In this document: positions 10,386 through 19,152 of the stretch, in pieces
How positions within the stretch are numbered: the stretch's first letter is position 1
How the letters are laid out: each line of letters begins with the position of its first letter
NCBI GenBank assembly: GCA_943369665.1
Contig: CALRNX020000015.1
Span: forward strand, 11,638 to 75,637
Length of the DNA stretch: 64,000 nucleotides
Origin: UKL13-3 sp943369665
Lineage (GTDB): Bacteria; Bacteroidota; Bacteroidia; UKL13-3
Reading direction: 5' to 3'
Made by a program: the position numbers and the translations under genes
The notes under the pieces: model-generated
Seen by the model: the letters and a program-made list of their open reading frames with translations, nothing else
The model's database searches: none
Told to the model about the DNA's origin: nothing

Positions 10386-11234
10386 TTATTCTCCTAATAG
10401 GATATTATCAATTAACCGCACATTTCCACACCACAATGCAATTAATACTACATATTTTTTGCCCGCTTCAAATTCGGTCACAATATTCAATGTCTCAGCA
10501 TCCACAATTTCCAGATATTCCAGCCTGAGCATCGGGCTCGTTAATAATAAATTCTTTGCCCTCAACAAAAGCCCTGAAACAGCTTCTCGGGAGAATTCGT
10601 CACGAATAAGAAAAAGCGCTCGTGAAATGAGCACTGCCTCCCTCCTTTCCGCTTCCGACAAGCGTAGGTTTCGTGAGCTCATGGCCAAACCATCCGGTTC
10701 ACGTAATGTATCGCCCAGTACTATTGTAATAGGCAAATTAAAGAAACGTACCAATTCTTTAACCACAGCACATTGCTGGTAATCCTTACGTCCGAAAAAG
10801 GCTTTATGAGGTTCAACAATTTCAAACAAACGTTTTACAATGGCAATAACTCCATCAAAATGCCCCGGCCGTGCAGCCCCTTCAAGGCTGTGTGTAATAT
10901 TTCCCCAATGATAAGCCTCAATCGACTCTCCATTGGGATACATCTCCCTTATATCCGGATGAAACAAAACATCACATCCACCTTGAGCCAGTTGTTGAAT
11001 GTCACCTTCTATTGTCCGCGGATACTTTACCAGATCCTCCTTATTGTTAAATTGTGTTGGGTTAACAAATATGCTGCACACTGTAATATCGTTTACAGCT
11101 TTTGACTGCTGAATAAGCGAGAGATGCCCCTGGTGCAACGCGCCCATAGTTGGAACAAACCCGATGGACTTGCCTGATAGCTTCTGAGCAGCTATAAATG
11201 CCCGCAAAGGAGCTATTTGAGTAAATAAAAACAA
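10386..11234 (-). CDS. panC: Pantothenate synthetase
   Basis: It catalyses ATP-dependent condensation of pantoate with beta-alanine, the last step of vitamin B5 synthesis. Visible motifs are FVPTMGALHQGHLSLI with the nucleotide-binding HxGH at 34-37, FVNPTQFNNKEDLVKYPR, FFGRKDYQQ, and SSRNLRLS in the KMSKS-equivalent region. Length (282 aa) is normal. The start is TTG at 11232-11234: the frame has a TAG stop four codons upstream and no ATG before the HxGH motif. It is divergent from the short glycogen-synthase-like gene, an arrangement I recall from other Bacteroidetes, and is followed closely by lutB. panD is not in the window. Confidence 0.95.
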   Translation of the reverse strand: MFLFTQIAPLRAFIAAQKLSGKSIGFVPTMGALHQGHLSLIQQSKAVNDITVCSIFVNPTQFNNKEDLVKYPRTIEGDIQQLAQGGCDVLFHPDIREMYPNGESIEAYHWGNITHSLEGAARPGHFDGVIAIVKRLFEIVEPHKAFFGRKDYQQCAVVKELVRFFNLPITIVLGDTLREPDGLAMSSRNLRLSEAERREAVLISRALFLIRDEFSREAVSGLLLRAKNLLLTSPMLRLEYLEIVDAETLNIVTEFEAGKKYVVLIALWCGNVRLIDNILLGE

Positions 11235-11317
11235 ACTAGTATTCTAATTATTAAGTAGTTAGCGTTTACACAAAAAAGAAATGGGCGGAATATTACTGAA
11301 TTTCTTTGCAAAAGACG

Positions 11318-11325
11318 TAATTTTG
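11318..11325 (+). promoter_or_regulatory. Bacteroidetes -7 box (TAATTTTG) before the GT5 gene
   Basis: It is an exact TAnnTTTG match in the 116-base divergent region, 26 bases before the ATG. The -33 element is not clear. Confidence 0.5.
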
Positions 11326-11350
11326 TATACTTTTTTTTAGCACAAAGTAT

Positions 11351-12169
11351 ATGTCCAAAAAGAAAATATTGTTCATTTCTTCGGAAATGACCCCATTCCT
11401 TCAAGTTAGTAGTGTAGGAGAATTAGCCAGACGACTTCCACAAGCCATCCAGGAAAAAGACAACGAGATCAGGGTATTAATGCCTAGATTTGGTTGCATC
11501 AATGAGAGACGAAACAGACTACATGAGGTTGTTAGGCTTTCCGGAATCAATATTACCATTGATGATAACGATAATCCGTTGACCATTAAGGTAGCATCAT
11601 TGCAGGAAGCAAAAATGCAGGTATACTTCTTGGATAATGAGGATTATTTCCACCGCAAGTTTGTATACACAGACGAGAACAATAAATTTTATGGCGACAA
11701 TGATGAACGTACAATTTTCTTCTGTAAAGGTGCGTTAGAAACCGTAAAAAAACTTGGATGGCAACCGGATATTATCCATTGCCATGGATGGATGACCAGC
11801 TTAATTCCATTGTACATGAAAACCATTTACAAATCGGAGCCTGTGTTTAAAAATGCCAAAGTGGTGTATTCGGTATTCGAAAACCAATTTGAGTCGAGCT
11901 TAGGAAAAGAATTTGCACGCAAAGCAAGTTTAAATACGATCGACAATAAACAGACTTCAGGATTAAGCGACTCTTCTTGTTCGGGCTTATACATGAGCGG
12001 CATTACCCATGCCGATGCAGTGGTAAAATGCAGTGATGAAATAGCTCCCGAGGTTACTACCTTTATGAAAAAACAAAAAGGTAAAATTATGATGGACCAT
12101 ACAAACAGTGAAGGATACGTTGAAGACTATATTAAGCTATATGACAGTTTGCTTGAAAGGCAGAATTAA
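11351..12169 (+). CDS. Stand-alone GT5 (glycogen/starch synthase N-terminal half) protein
   Basis: The 272 residues match the N-terminal Rossmann-like half of glycogen synthase GlgA: KILFISSEMTPFLQVSS at the start, VLMPRFGCIN, YFLDNEDYF, DERTIFFCKGALE, PDIIHCHGWMTSL. Two things are missing compared with GlgA (about 470-500 aa). The C-terminal GT-B lobe is absent, and the KTGG loop that contacts ADP-glucose reads LQVSS. It may therefore be catalytically inactive, or act with a partner or in regulation. Database names such as glycogen synthase should be treated cautiously. The reading frame is intact. It overlaps the proposed start of the DUF4270 gene by 29 bases, which suggests translational coupling. 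Confidence 0.8.
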   Translation: MSKKKILFISSEMTPFLQVSSVGELARRLPQAIQEKDNEIRVLMPRFGCINERRNRLHEVVRLSGINITIDDNDNPLTIKVASLQEAKMQVYFLDNEDYFHRKFVYTDENNKFYGDNDERTIFFCKGALETVKKLGWQPDIIHCHGWMTSLIPLYMKTIYKSEPVFKNAKVVYSVFENQFESSLGKEFARKASLNTIDNKQTSGLSDSSCSGLYMSGITHADAVVKCSDEIAPEVTTFMKKQKGKIMMDHTNSEGYVEDYIKLYDSLLERQN

Positions 12170-13529
12170 CTGTTTCGTTTTTCTATTTGTTGTTTGTTCC
12201 CTCCTTCTATGCTCATCGTGTCGCAAAAATGAAAATACGGTGGGTGATGATTTTGTAGGCGCTATTGTTGGTTTTGATGTTCAATCAGTCGATACAGCTA
12301 CAATTATTTCATATACCTCACTTGGCGATTCTTTTGCAACACAAAGTTCCACGTATTTTGTGCTGGGAGACCTGTATGATCCTGATTTTGGAAAATCCAA
12401 TGCTACCATCATTACACAATACGCCCGACCGGATGAATCATTGGCCTCATGGGACAACCAAAATATTACAACCATTGATTCGATTGTTCTCCAGATAAAA
12501 TACCTGAATGGTACTTCTTATTATGGCAATAAGAGCACCTCTCAAACAATAAAAGTATATGAACTTTTAGAAGACCTGAGTGCATCGGCAAACTATTATT
12601 CTAACAGGAAATACAGTTATAATCAATGGAGTCCTATTGGTACCTGGAACGGAAATTTCAACAACCTTACCGATAGCGTAAAATATACTTATGCAGGAGC
12701 ACAAGTTACTCTTGCTCCACATCTTCGGATCAAATTAGACGACCCTGCATATATTCAAAAATTTAAAAATGCTCCGGCAAGCACATTTGCATCAAGGGCC
12801 AATTTTAATGCTTACTTTAAGGGGTTGGTTATTTCTCCGGAAACAAGTCCCCTCATTCCTGATCAGGGAACGATTGTTAACGTTGATCTAAGAAATGATA
12901 ACCTTAATACAAACGTTATCACTTCCGTAGTCGTTTACTATGATAGTACTCAAAAAATAGAGTTCCCCATTTACGATGAAAAGAATATCAAGACGAATAC
13001 CTTTAAACAAGAGCACTCCGTTATCATTCCGATTGAGCCTAGTTTGAACGGTACCCAACACGATATCACTTACGTACAATCGATGGCTGGGCTCAAAACA
13101 AGAATTTTAATTCCTCATCTTTTTGATTTTGTCAAAAATCAAAATATCGCCATTAATGGCGCGGAAGTTATTATCCCAATAATGGACGGAAGCAATACGG
13201 GAACATACACTGTACCAACCCGGCTATTCTTATTTGATACCGACTCACTGGGTAGGATCAGTGAAAATGAAATTAAGGACTTTAATATTGTAGATGGCTA
13301 CAGCAGTTACTACGATGGTAAGTTTAAGAGTACCAGCAACCAGTATTCCTTTAATATCATGAGGCATATTCAGCATTTACTTCGCGAATACAAAGAACAT
13401 CAACTCAATTACAATTATGGTTTGTGTCTTTTTGTTCCCGAAAATTATGCCTTACCTGTAGGAAGGGCAAAATTGGATACACGCCCCGGAAAAATCAAAC
13501 TAAAATTAAGCTACACTGTTATTAAGTAA
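12141..13529 (+). CDS. DUF4270 family lipoprotein
   Basis: This is a Bacteroidetes-specific secreted or lipid-anchored protein of unknown function (about 462 aa). ATG 12141 gives a good signal sequence (CFVFLFVVCSLLLCSSC) and is preferred over the in-frame ATG at 12108. The cysteine before RKNENTVGDDFVG is the likely lipidation site, although its lipobox is loose. The mature protein shows typical family features such as SYTSLGDSFATQSSTYFVLG and YDPDFGKSNATIITQY. The gene starts inside the end of the GT5 gene and ends 3 bases before the DAHP synthase gene, so the three form one operon. Confidence 0.82.
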   Translation: MTVCLKGRINCFVFLFVVCSLLLCSSCRKNENTVGDDFVGAIVGFDVQSVDTATIISYTSLGDSFATQSSTYFVLGDLYDPDFGKSNATIITQYARPDESLASWDNQNITTIDSIVLQIKYLNGTSYYGNKSTSQTIKVYELLEDLSASANYYSNRKYSYNQWSPIGTWNGNFNNLTDSVKYTYAGAQVTLAPHLRIKLDDPAYIQKFKNAPASTFASRANFNAYFKGLVISPETSPLIPDQGTIVNVDLRNDNLNTNVITSVVVYYDSTQKIEFPIYDEKNIKTNTFKQEHSVIIPIEPSLNGTQHDITYVQSMAGLKTRILIPHLFDFVKNQNIAINGAEVIIPIMDGSNTGTYTVPTRLFLFDTDSLGRISENEIKDFNIVDGYSSYYDGKFKSTSNQYSFNIMRHIQHLLREYKEHQLNYNYGLCLFVPENYALPVGRAKLDTRPGKIKLKLSYTVIK

Positions 13530-13532
13530 GAA

Positions 13533-14552
13533 ATGATTATTAAGGTTAATACTTCCCATGAAAGTGAACTAAACGAATTGTTCAGCTATCTAAGAAAAGA
13601 GTCTCCTCATTTTCGTTTCATGCCTGCACAACAGATTATCGTTGCCCCTAAACTAACCAATTCCGAAATTGTACAATCCTTAAATGGGGTTACTGATATT
13701 ATAACAATTGATACCCCATATCAATTGGCGCATAAAAACTGGAAATCCACTACATCCATAAATGTAAAAGGTGTTACCATCAGCAATCATTCATTTACAT
13801 TTATTGCCGGTCCTTGCAGCGTAGAAAGCGAAGACCATATTTTTAAAACTGCCGAATTTTTGCATTCGCTTGGTGTAAAATTTATCAGGGGTGGAGCCTA
13901 TAAGCCGCGTACTTCACCTTACTCATTCTTAGGATTAGGTAAAAAAGGACTTGAGTATCTGCATAAAGCGGCCAAACAATATGACCTTAGGGTAGTGACG
14001 GAGATAATGGACCTGAGCCTTTTGGATGAAGTAATGGAATATGCCGATGTGCTGCAAGTAGGCAGTCGTAATATGCAAAATTTTTACATGCTCAATGAGC
14101 TTGGAAAAATTAACAAACCTGTTTTACTCAAAAGAGGAATGCATGCCAAAGTTGCCGAATGGCTTTTAGCAGCCGAATATGTTTTGAGTGGAGGAAATGA
14201 TCATGTTATTTTATGCGAACGTGGTATCAGAAGTTTTGACCCCGAAAGCAGAAATGTTATGGATGTTGGTGTTATCCCTCTGATAAAAGAATTGAGCCAT
14301 TTACCCATAATAGCAGATCCAAGCCATGGAACAGGTGCTGCATCAAGGGTGCAACCAATGGCCTTGGCAAGTGCTGCTGCAGGAGCAAATGGCCTGATGA
14401 TAGAAATACATCCGGAGCCTCAAAAAGCCCTTTCTGATAGCGCACAGGCAATTTCATTTGAGCAGTTTGCCCAACTCAAATACCGAGTTGATCTGTTATT
14501 AACAGCCACTGATGAAGATGCAAATGGTGTTTTGAAAGCACAAACATTATAG
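13533..14552 (+). CDS. aroF: 3-deoxy-7-phosphoheptulonate (DAHP) synthase, type I-beta
   Basis: This enzyme condenses phosphoenolpyruvate with erythrose 4-phosphate, the first step of the shikimate pathway. An N-terminal regulatory region of about 70 residues precedes the TIM barrel. Signatures are AGPCSVES (92-99), RGGAYKPRTSPYSFLGLG (119-136), LLKRGMHAK and DPSHGTGAASR. Length (339 aa) fits the I-beta class found in Gram-positives and Bacteroidetes. It is the third gene of the GT5-DUF4270 operon, which is not an obvious pathway link. A promoter for glmS overlaps the region just after its stop codon. Confidence 0.93.
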   Translation: MIIKVNTSHESELNELFSYLRKESPHFRFMPAQQIIVAPKLTNSEIVQSLNGVTDIITIDTPYQLAHKNWKSTTSINVKGVTISNHSFTFIAGPCSVESEDHIFKTAEFLHSLGVKFIRGGAYKPRTSPYSFLGLGKKGLEYLHKAAKQYDLRVVTEIMDLSLLDEVMEYADVLQVGSRNMQNFYMLNELGKINKPVLLKRGMHAKVAEWLLAAEYVLSGGNDHVILCERGIRSFDPESRNVMDVGVIPLIKELSHLPIIADPSHGTGAASRVQPMALASAAAGANGLMIEIHPEPQKALSDSAQAISFEQFAQLKYRVDLLLTATDEDANGVLKAQTL

Positions 14553-14560
14553 TATTTTTG
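14531..14560 (+). promoter_or_regulatory. Consensus Bacteroidetes promoter for glmS
   Basis: TTTG (14531-14534), an 18-base spacer and TATTTTTG (14553-14560) match both promoter elements. The -33 part lies inside the end of the DAHP synthase gene. A transcript start near 14567 would leave a leader of about 40 bases before the glmS ATG. Confidence 0.7.
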
Positions 14561-14605
14561 AGGAATACCTCTTTTTAATTTAACCCATTCAAAACAAAAA
14601 AATAT

Positions 14606-16447
14606 ATGTGCGGAATTGTAGCATACATCGGTCATAGAGAAGCATACCCCATTGTAATAAAAGGTCTCAAGCGCCTGGAATACCGTGGATACGACAGTGC
14701 CGGTGTGGCTTTACTAAATGATAATAAGGATTTCCTGATCTACAAAAAAAGCGGAAAGGTGTCCGACTTAGAGACATCCGTTGCTCAACAAGATACGCAG
14801 GCTCATACCGGAATGGGACATACCCGCTGGGCTACCCATGGAGCACCCAATGATATTAATGCCCACCCGCATTTATCCCAAAACGGTGAATTTGCTATTA
14901 TTCACAACGGTATTATTGAAAATTACGCTTCGCTCAAAAAAGCATTGACCGATAGAGGTCATGTTTTTAAAAGTGAAACCGATACCGAAGTATTGATCCA
15001 CCTTATTGAAGAAATTGTTAACCACAATAAAGTAACATTTGAAGAAGCTGTGCGGATGGCATTAACACAAGTGGTGGGTGCATATGCCATTGTTATTTTA
15101 TCAAATAAGGAACCCAATTACTTAATTGGAGCACGCAAAGGAAGCCCGATGGTAATTGGGGTGGGCGAAGGTGAACATTTTATAGCAAGTGATGCTACTC
15201 CTATTGTAGAATATACCCGCAATGTTATATACTTAAACGATGGTGAAATTGCGATTATCGATAACCAAAAGCTAACGGTTAAAACAATAGATAATACCAT
15301 CAAAACCCCCTATATTCAAGAATTGGAGATCAACCTTGAGAGTATTGAGAAAGGTGGCTTTGATCATTTTATGATGAAAGAAATCTTTGAGCAACCACGT
15401 TCAATTCTCGACTCATTCAGAGGCCGTATCCATATCAACGAAGCTACCATTACCATGGCAGGATTGGATATGTTTGAAGACAAGCTCAAAAACATTGAAC
15501 GCATTATTATTGTCGGTTGTGGAACAAGTTGGCACGCGGGTTTGGTTGGAGAATATTTATTTGAAGATTTTGCACGTGTTCCTGTTGAAGTTGAATATGC
15601 TTCGGAATTCCGTTACCGCAACCCAATTATCAACGAAACAGATTTTGTGATCGCCATATCGCAAAGTGGTGAAACTGCCGATACCCTTGCTGCGCTTGAA
15701 TTGGCAAAAAGCAAAGGGGCAACCATATTTGGTATTTGCAACGTGGTGGGATCATCTATTCCGCGTATGACTGATGCTGGCGCCTATACGCATGCCGGAC
15801 CCGAAATTGGTGTGGCATCAACCAAAGCATTTACTGCTCAGGTTACCGCACTCACGTTAATGGCACTTTCAATTGCCCAAAAAAGAGGAACCATAACTAC
15901 CCAACGTTTACGTGAATTGTTAACTGAATTGGAAACGATTCCGGCAAAAGTTGAAAAAACACTTGAGTCGAACGACTATATTAAAACCATCGCTGCGCAA
16001 ATTAAAGATACCCGCAATGCCTTGTACCTCGGTCGCGGATATGGATTCCCGATTGCGTTGGAAGGAGCATTGAAATTGAAAGAAATTTCATACATCCATG
16101 CTGAAGGTTATCCTGCCGCGGAAATGAAACACGGACCAATTGCCTTGATCGATGAAGAAATGCCGGTAGTGGTAATTGCTACTCAACACAGCAATTACGA
16201 AAAAGTGATCAGCAATATCCAGGAAGTTCGTGCCCGTAAAGGAAAAGTGATTGCCATAGCCACCAAAGGTGATGAACATATAAAAGAACAAGCCGACCAT
16301 GTGATTTATATACCGGAATGTGAAGAAGCAATGTTGCCATTATTGGCTACCATTCCACTGCAATTATTATCTTATCACATCGCAGTATTGCGTGAGTGTA
16401 ATGTCGATCAGCCACGTAATCTGGCAAAGTCTGTTACTGTAGAATAA
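14606..16447 (+). CDS. glmS: Glutamine--fructose-6-phosphate aminotransferase
   Basis: It makes glucosamine 6-phosphate from fructose 6-phosphate and glutamine, feeding peptidoglycan and lipopolysaccharide synthesis. Cys2 of MCGIVAYIGHREAY is the glutaminase nucleophile. The N-terminal amidotransferase domain carries RLEYRGYDSAGVA, HTRWATHG and HNGIIENY. Two SIS isomerase domains follow (IVGCGTSWHAG, ISQSGETADTLAAL; LYLGRGYGFPIALEGALKLKE), and the C-terminus DQPRNLAKSVTVE is the conserved end of the family. Length (613 aa) is normal. No glmS ribozyme is visible: the leader is only about 40 bases. Confidence 0.97.
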   Translation: MCGIVAYIGHREAYPIVIKGLKRLEYRGYDSAGVALLNDNKDFLIYKKSGKVSDLETSVAQQDTQAHTGMGHTRWATHGAPNDINAHPHLSQNGEFAIIHNGIIENYASLKKALTDRGHVFKSETDTEVLIHLIEEIVNHNKVTFEEAVRMALTQVVGAYAIVILSNKEPNYLIGARKGSPMVIGVGEGEHFIASDATPIVEYTRNVIYLNDGEIAIIDNQKLTVKTIDNTIKTPYIQELEINLESIEKGGFDHFMMKEIFEQPRSILDSFRGRIHINEATITMAGLDMFEDKLKNIERIIIVGCGTSWHAGLVGEYLFEDFARVPVEVEYASEFRYRNPIINETDFVIAISQSGETADTLAALELAKSKGATIFGICNVVGSSIPRMTDAGAYTHAGPEIGVASTKAFTAQVTALTLMALSIAQKRGTITTQRLRELLTELETIPAKVEKTLESNDYIKTIAAQIKDTRNALYLGRGYGFPIALEGALKLKEISYIHAEGYPAAEMKHGPIALIDEEMPVVVIATQHSNYEKVISNIQEVRARKGKVIAIATKGDEHIKEQADHVIYIPECEEAMLPLLATIPLQLLSYHIAVLRECNVDQPRNLAKSVTVE

Positions 16448-16467
16448 TTAGAAAACCTTTTATACAT

Positions 16468-16505
16468 AAAAAAGCCATCTCGCGTAATGCAAGATGGCTT
16501 TTTTA
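16468..16505. terminator. Bidirectional terminator between convergent glmS and a small hypothetical gene
   Basis: A 13-bp stem (16468-16480 with 16492-16504) is flanked by A on one side and T on the other, so it can end transcripts from both strands. Confidence 0.88.
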
Positions 16506-16526
16506 TGAATTGGATCTGAAACAGAA

Positions 16527-16829
16527 TTACTCAAGATTCACGCTGTATATCGCGTGCATCGGCACAAACGTTTTTCCTTCAAGTGCAATCCCGCTTTCGT
16601 TCATTCCTACAATTTTTGTATAAAGCCTTCTGAAACCTTTGGTTGTATCTACTACTAATAATGTTTTTACCAGTTTGCTTCCCGAAAGTGTTACTGCTTT
16701 TTCCAGTGCAACGAAACGTACCCGGATATCTTCAGGACGTGTGTAAAGTTCATTGGATGGATATTGGTAACCCGACAATTCACTCTCGGTGATTTGTTGT
16801 ATGTCTCTTAAATTTAATGCTGTATCCAT
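16527..16829 (-). CDS. Small cytoplasmic protein of unknown function
   Basis: 100 residues, with no signal peptide or membrane segment. The sequence is well-formed and coding-like (VALEKAVTLSGSKLVKTLLVVDTTKGFRRLYTKIVGMNESGIALEGKTFVPMHAIYSV is one continuous strand-rich region when read through). The C-terminal half looks like a small beta-barrel or KOW/SH3-like fold, but I do not recognise the family. It shares a bidirectional terminator with glmS and lies downstream of superoxide dismutase on the same strand, with a 152-base gap. Confidence 0.6.
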   Translation of the reverse strand: MDTALNLRDIQQITESELSGYQYPSNELYTRPEDIRVRFVALEKAVTLSGSKLVKTLLVVDTTKGFRRLYTKIVGMNESGIALEGKTFVPMHAIYSVNLE

Positions 16830-16981
16830 TTTTTGTATTTAGCCGCAAATCAGGCTAAAGTATATTTTATGTATTTTGAGAATATGACCACAGATTAACA
16901 CTGAAAGTTATTCATGCCTTCTGTGAAAATTTCACTGAAGTAAAAAGTCAGTGCCAATCTGTGGCAAATAATTTTAGGTTC

Positions 16982-17587
16982 TTATAATGCAGCTTCAAAT
17001 CTGCGGCTTACTTCGTCCCAGTTTACTACATTCCAAAATGCAGCGCAATAATCAGGTCTGCGATTTTGGTAATTTAAATAGTATGCATGTTCCCACACAT
17101 CCAATCCCAGAATTGGCGTTCCATTGCAATCGGTTACCACATCCATTAAAGGGTTATCCTGATTAGGTGTCGAACAAATTTTCAGTTTTCCTTTCTCAAC
17201 ACATAACCAAGCCCAGCCCGAACCAAAACGTGTGGTGGCAGCTTTGTTAAACTCCTCTTTCATTTTATCCATTCCCCCAAGGTCGGCTGCAATTGCAGCT
17301 TCAAGTTTAGCCGAAGGCTTGCCCGGAATTCCGCTCAAGATTGTCCAAAACAAAGAGTGGTTGTAATGACCACCTCCGTTATTGCGCACAGCAGCAGGAT
17401 ATTTGCTGATGTTTTTGCAAATTTCTTCAATCGATAATTTTTCAGCATCAGTTCCTGCAATAGCATTGTTTAAATTAGTAACGTATGCGTTGTGATGTTT
17501 GCCATGATGAATTTCCATTGTACGTGCATCAATATGCGGCTCAAGTGCTGTGTACTCGTAAGGTAATTTAGGTAGTTCGAATGCCAT
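16982..17587 (-). CDS. sodA: Superoxide dismutase, Fe/Mn family with Mn-type glutamine
   Basis: It dismutates superoxide to oxygen and hydrogen peroxide in the cytoplasm. Metal ligands are visible in MEIHHGKHHNAYV, NNGGGHYNHSLFW and DVWEHAYYLNYQNRR. The active-site glutamine appears in the C-terminal position (TPNQDNPLM), and GGH occupies the site where iron enzymes have AQ; this is the manganese-type layout. Bacteroidetes enzymes of this family can be cambialistic, so the metal is inferred. Length (201 aa) is normal. Confidence 0.95.
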   Translation of the reverse strand: MAFELPKLPYEYTALEPHIDARTMEIHHGKHHNAYVTNLNNAIAGTDAEKLSIEEICKNISKYPAAVRNNGGGHYNHSLFWTILSGIPGKPSAKLEAAIAADLGGMDKMKEEFNKAATTRFGSGWAWLCVEKGKLKICSTPNQDNPLMDVVTDCNGTPILGLDVWEHAYYLNYQNRRPDYCAAFWNVVNWDEVSRRFEAAL

Positions 17588-17770
17588 AATGTTTAAATAT
17601 TAATTGTTTTGGGTAATAGTAAATTCATTCTATCGGCTAAGGCCAAATAGAATAGCGAATATAGTTGAATTCTATCTTTTAACACTTCAACAGGTATTAT
17701 GTTTACATGATTCTTTTTAGTGCTTTGACAATTAAATAGTTTATGTAATTTCACTAAAAATTAACCGCTT

Positions 17771-18310
17771 ATGTTCAAAGGATTCTCGCTTCCGCTTGTC
17801 ATTTTAGGGCTTGTACTCTTTTTCTTCGGCTTCATTGCCGTAACAGCTCCCAATATGACTGTACAGACCTTAATGTTGTACTTGGCTTATATGCTTGCTG
17901 TTGTGGGTGGTATAACCAGTACTGTTGGTATTATCGTTCGCAAAAGCAGTAAAAACTGGTGGCTCACAGTGTTAATGGGTATTGTTATTTTAGCTATGGC
18001 CACTATTGTGTTTTTAAACATGACCTCCTCTGCCAAATATTATACATTGTTTATAGCAAGTTGGGCCGCCTTAATGGGCAGTGCACTGATCGTTTCTTCA
18101 TTTTTCCAAAAGCAACTCAAAGTTGTTTTGATCGTGAACGGATTAATGTCGGTAGGATTTGGACTGGTGATCTACTTCAACCCTTTTACGGGAACCAATA
18201 CGCTTAATTTTATGGTTGGATTCTATACCATCCTGCTAAGTGTAATGATGTTTTATCTCGCCTATCGTTTGGCGCACCGCAATAAGAAACCATTGGAGGT
18301 TCAAGAATAA
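17771..18310 (+). CDS. HdeD-like (DUF308) multi-pass inner-membrane protein
   Basis: 179 residues with about six hydrophobic segments (FSLPLVILGLVLFFFGFIA; LMLYLAYMLAVVGGI; WWLTVLMGIVILAMATIVF; IASWAALMGSALIVSSFF; VVLIVNGLMSVGFGLVIYF; FMVGFYTILLSVMMFYLAY) and short charged linkers, as in the HdeD/DUF308 family linked to acid or stress tolerance in other bacteria. The family assignment rests on topology and length rather than a diagnostic motif. It converges on tadA with only 10 bases between the stops. Confidence 0.65.
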   Translation: MFKGFSLPLVILGLVLFFFGFIAVTAPNMTVQTLMLYLAYMLAVVGGITSTVGIIVRKSSKNWWLTVLMGIVILAMATIVFLNMTSSAKYYTLFIASWAALMGSALIVSSFFQKQLKVVLIVNGLMSVGFGLVIYFNPFTGTNTLNFMVGFYTILLSVMMFYLAYRLAHRNKKPLEVQE

Positions 18311-18320
18311 AAGCCGGGCC

Positions 18321-18761
18321 TTATCTCAGTTTTTTAAAAAAATCTTTCACCAAAAGCGAACATTCGTCAGCCAATACCCCAGAAACAACTTCCGTTCGGG
18401 GATGTAATGTGTTGCCTGCTTTTTGGTAACCCCGTTTTTCATCACGGGCACCAAATACAACCTTGCTTATCTGGCTCCAGAACAGGGCTCCCCCACACAT
18501 AATGCAAGGCTCCATAGTTACATACAAGGTACAATCAACTAAGTATTTCGCTCCCAGAAAATTTGCAGCAGCCGTTATTGCCTGCATTTCGGCATGGGCC
18601 GTTACATCATTTAAGCGTTCGGTTAAATTATAACCTTTGCCGATAATTTTATTGTCGCAAACCACAACCGCACCAACCGGGACCTCTCCCTCCTCAAAAG
18701 CCTTTTGCGCTTCCTTTAATGCCAACTGCATAAAATATTCATCTGAAAATAATTCGGCCAT
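18321..18761 (-). CDS. tadA: tRNA-specific adenosine deaminase (TadA family)
   Basis: This zinc deaminase is expected to convert A34 to inosine in tRNA-Arg(ACG). The zinc site is clear: His56-Ala-Glu58 (TAHAEMQAI) and PCIMC with Cys86 and Cys89. Other family marks are EGEVPVGAVVV near the N-terminus and VVFGARDEKRG downstream. Length (146 aa) is right for TadA; guanine deaminases are close relatives, but these flanking motifs favour TadA. It is read away from aspS. Confidence 0.9.
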   Translation of the reverse strand: MAELFSDEYFMQLALKEAQKAFEEGEVPVGAVVVCDNKIIGKGYNLTERLNDVTAHAEMQAITAAANFLGAKYLVDCTLYVTMEPCIMCGGALFWSQISKVVFGARDEKRGYQKAGNTLHPRTEVVSGVLADECSLLVKDFFKKLR

Positions 18762-19152
18762 GCTTTGTTTAAAGTGAGCAAGATATAAAACAGCACTGAA
18801 AATACTCAGTGAAAGAAAGGAAAAAAATGCTTGATTGAAAGCTCACGTGGTTATAAAAGAAAATCCCCAATCGCTTGGGGATTCCTTTTCTGCTATGAAA
18901 ATTACAGCTCCAAACACCAATAAGTAGCTGTAAGTTTCATTCTCTAAAAGCAATATATAAACTTATTTTCAAAATAATTCAATACTCAAAAAAGTAATTG
19001 TAGCATATACACTACAAAACAACGCAATTCCTCAGCATTCACATTGTCAAGCCATTAATATTATTTTTTTTTACCACGCATCAAATCTAGTTTTCTTATT
19101 TTCGCAAACCTCATTTGGTTGTAAACATCATCCAGATCAATAAAACGAACAC
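18762..19152. other. 391-base divergent intergenic region between tadA and aspS
   Basis: No ORF is supported. It contains two inverted repeats: 18902-18909 with 18926-18933 (TTACAGCT/AGCTGTAA), and the terminator-like hairpin at 18862-18883. On the minus strand these lie in tandem, about 20 bases apart, as in a short structured RNA ending in a terminator. A TATTTTCG box at 19097-19104 is a near match to the -7 element for aspS. The rest is AT-rich with no recognisable element. Confidence 0.4.
18862..18890. terminator. Terminator-like hairpin in the tadA-aspS divergent region
   Basis: A perfect 9-bp GC-containing stem (18862-18870 with 18875-18883) has loop TCGC. Imperfect T tracts lie on both sides (CCTTTTC on plus, TTTCTTTT on minus). 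It follows no annotated gene in either direction, which suggests an unannotated short transcript. Confidence 0.55.
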
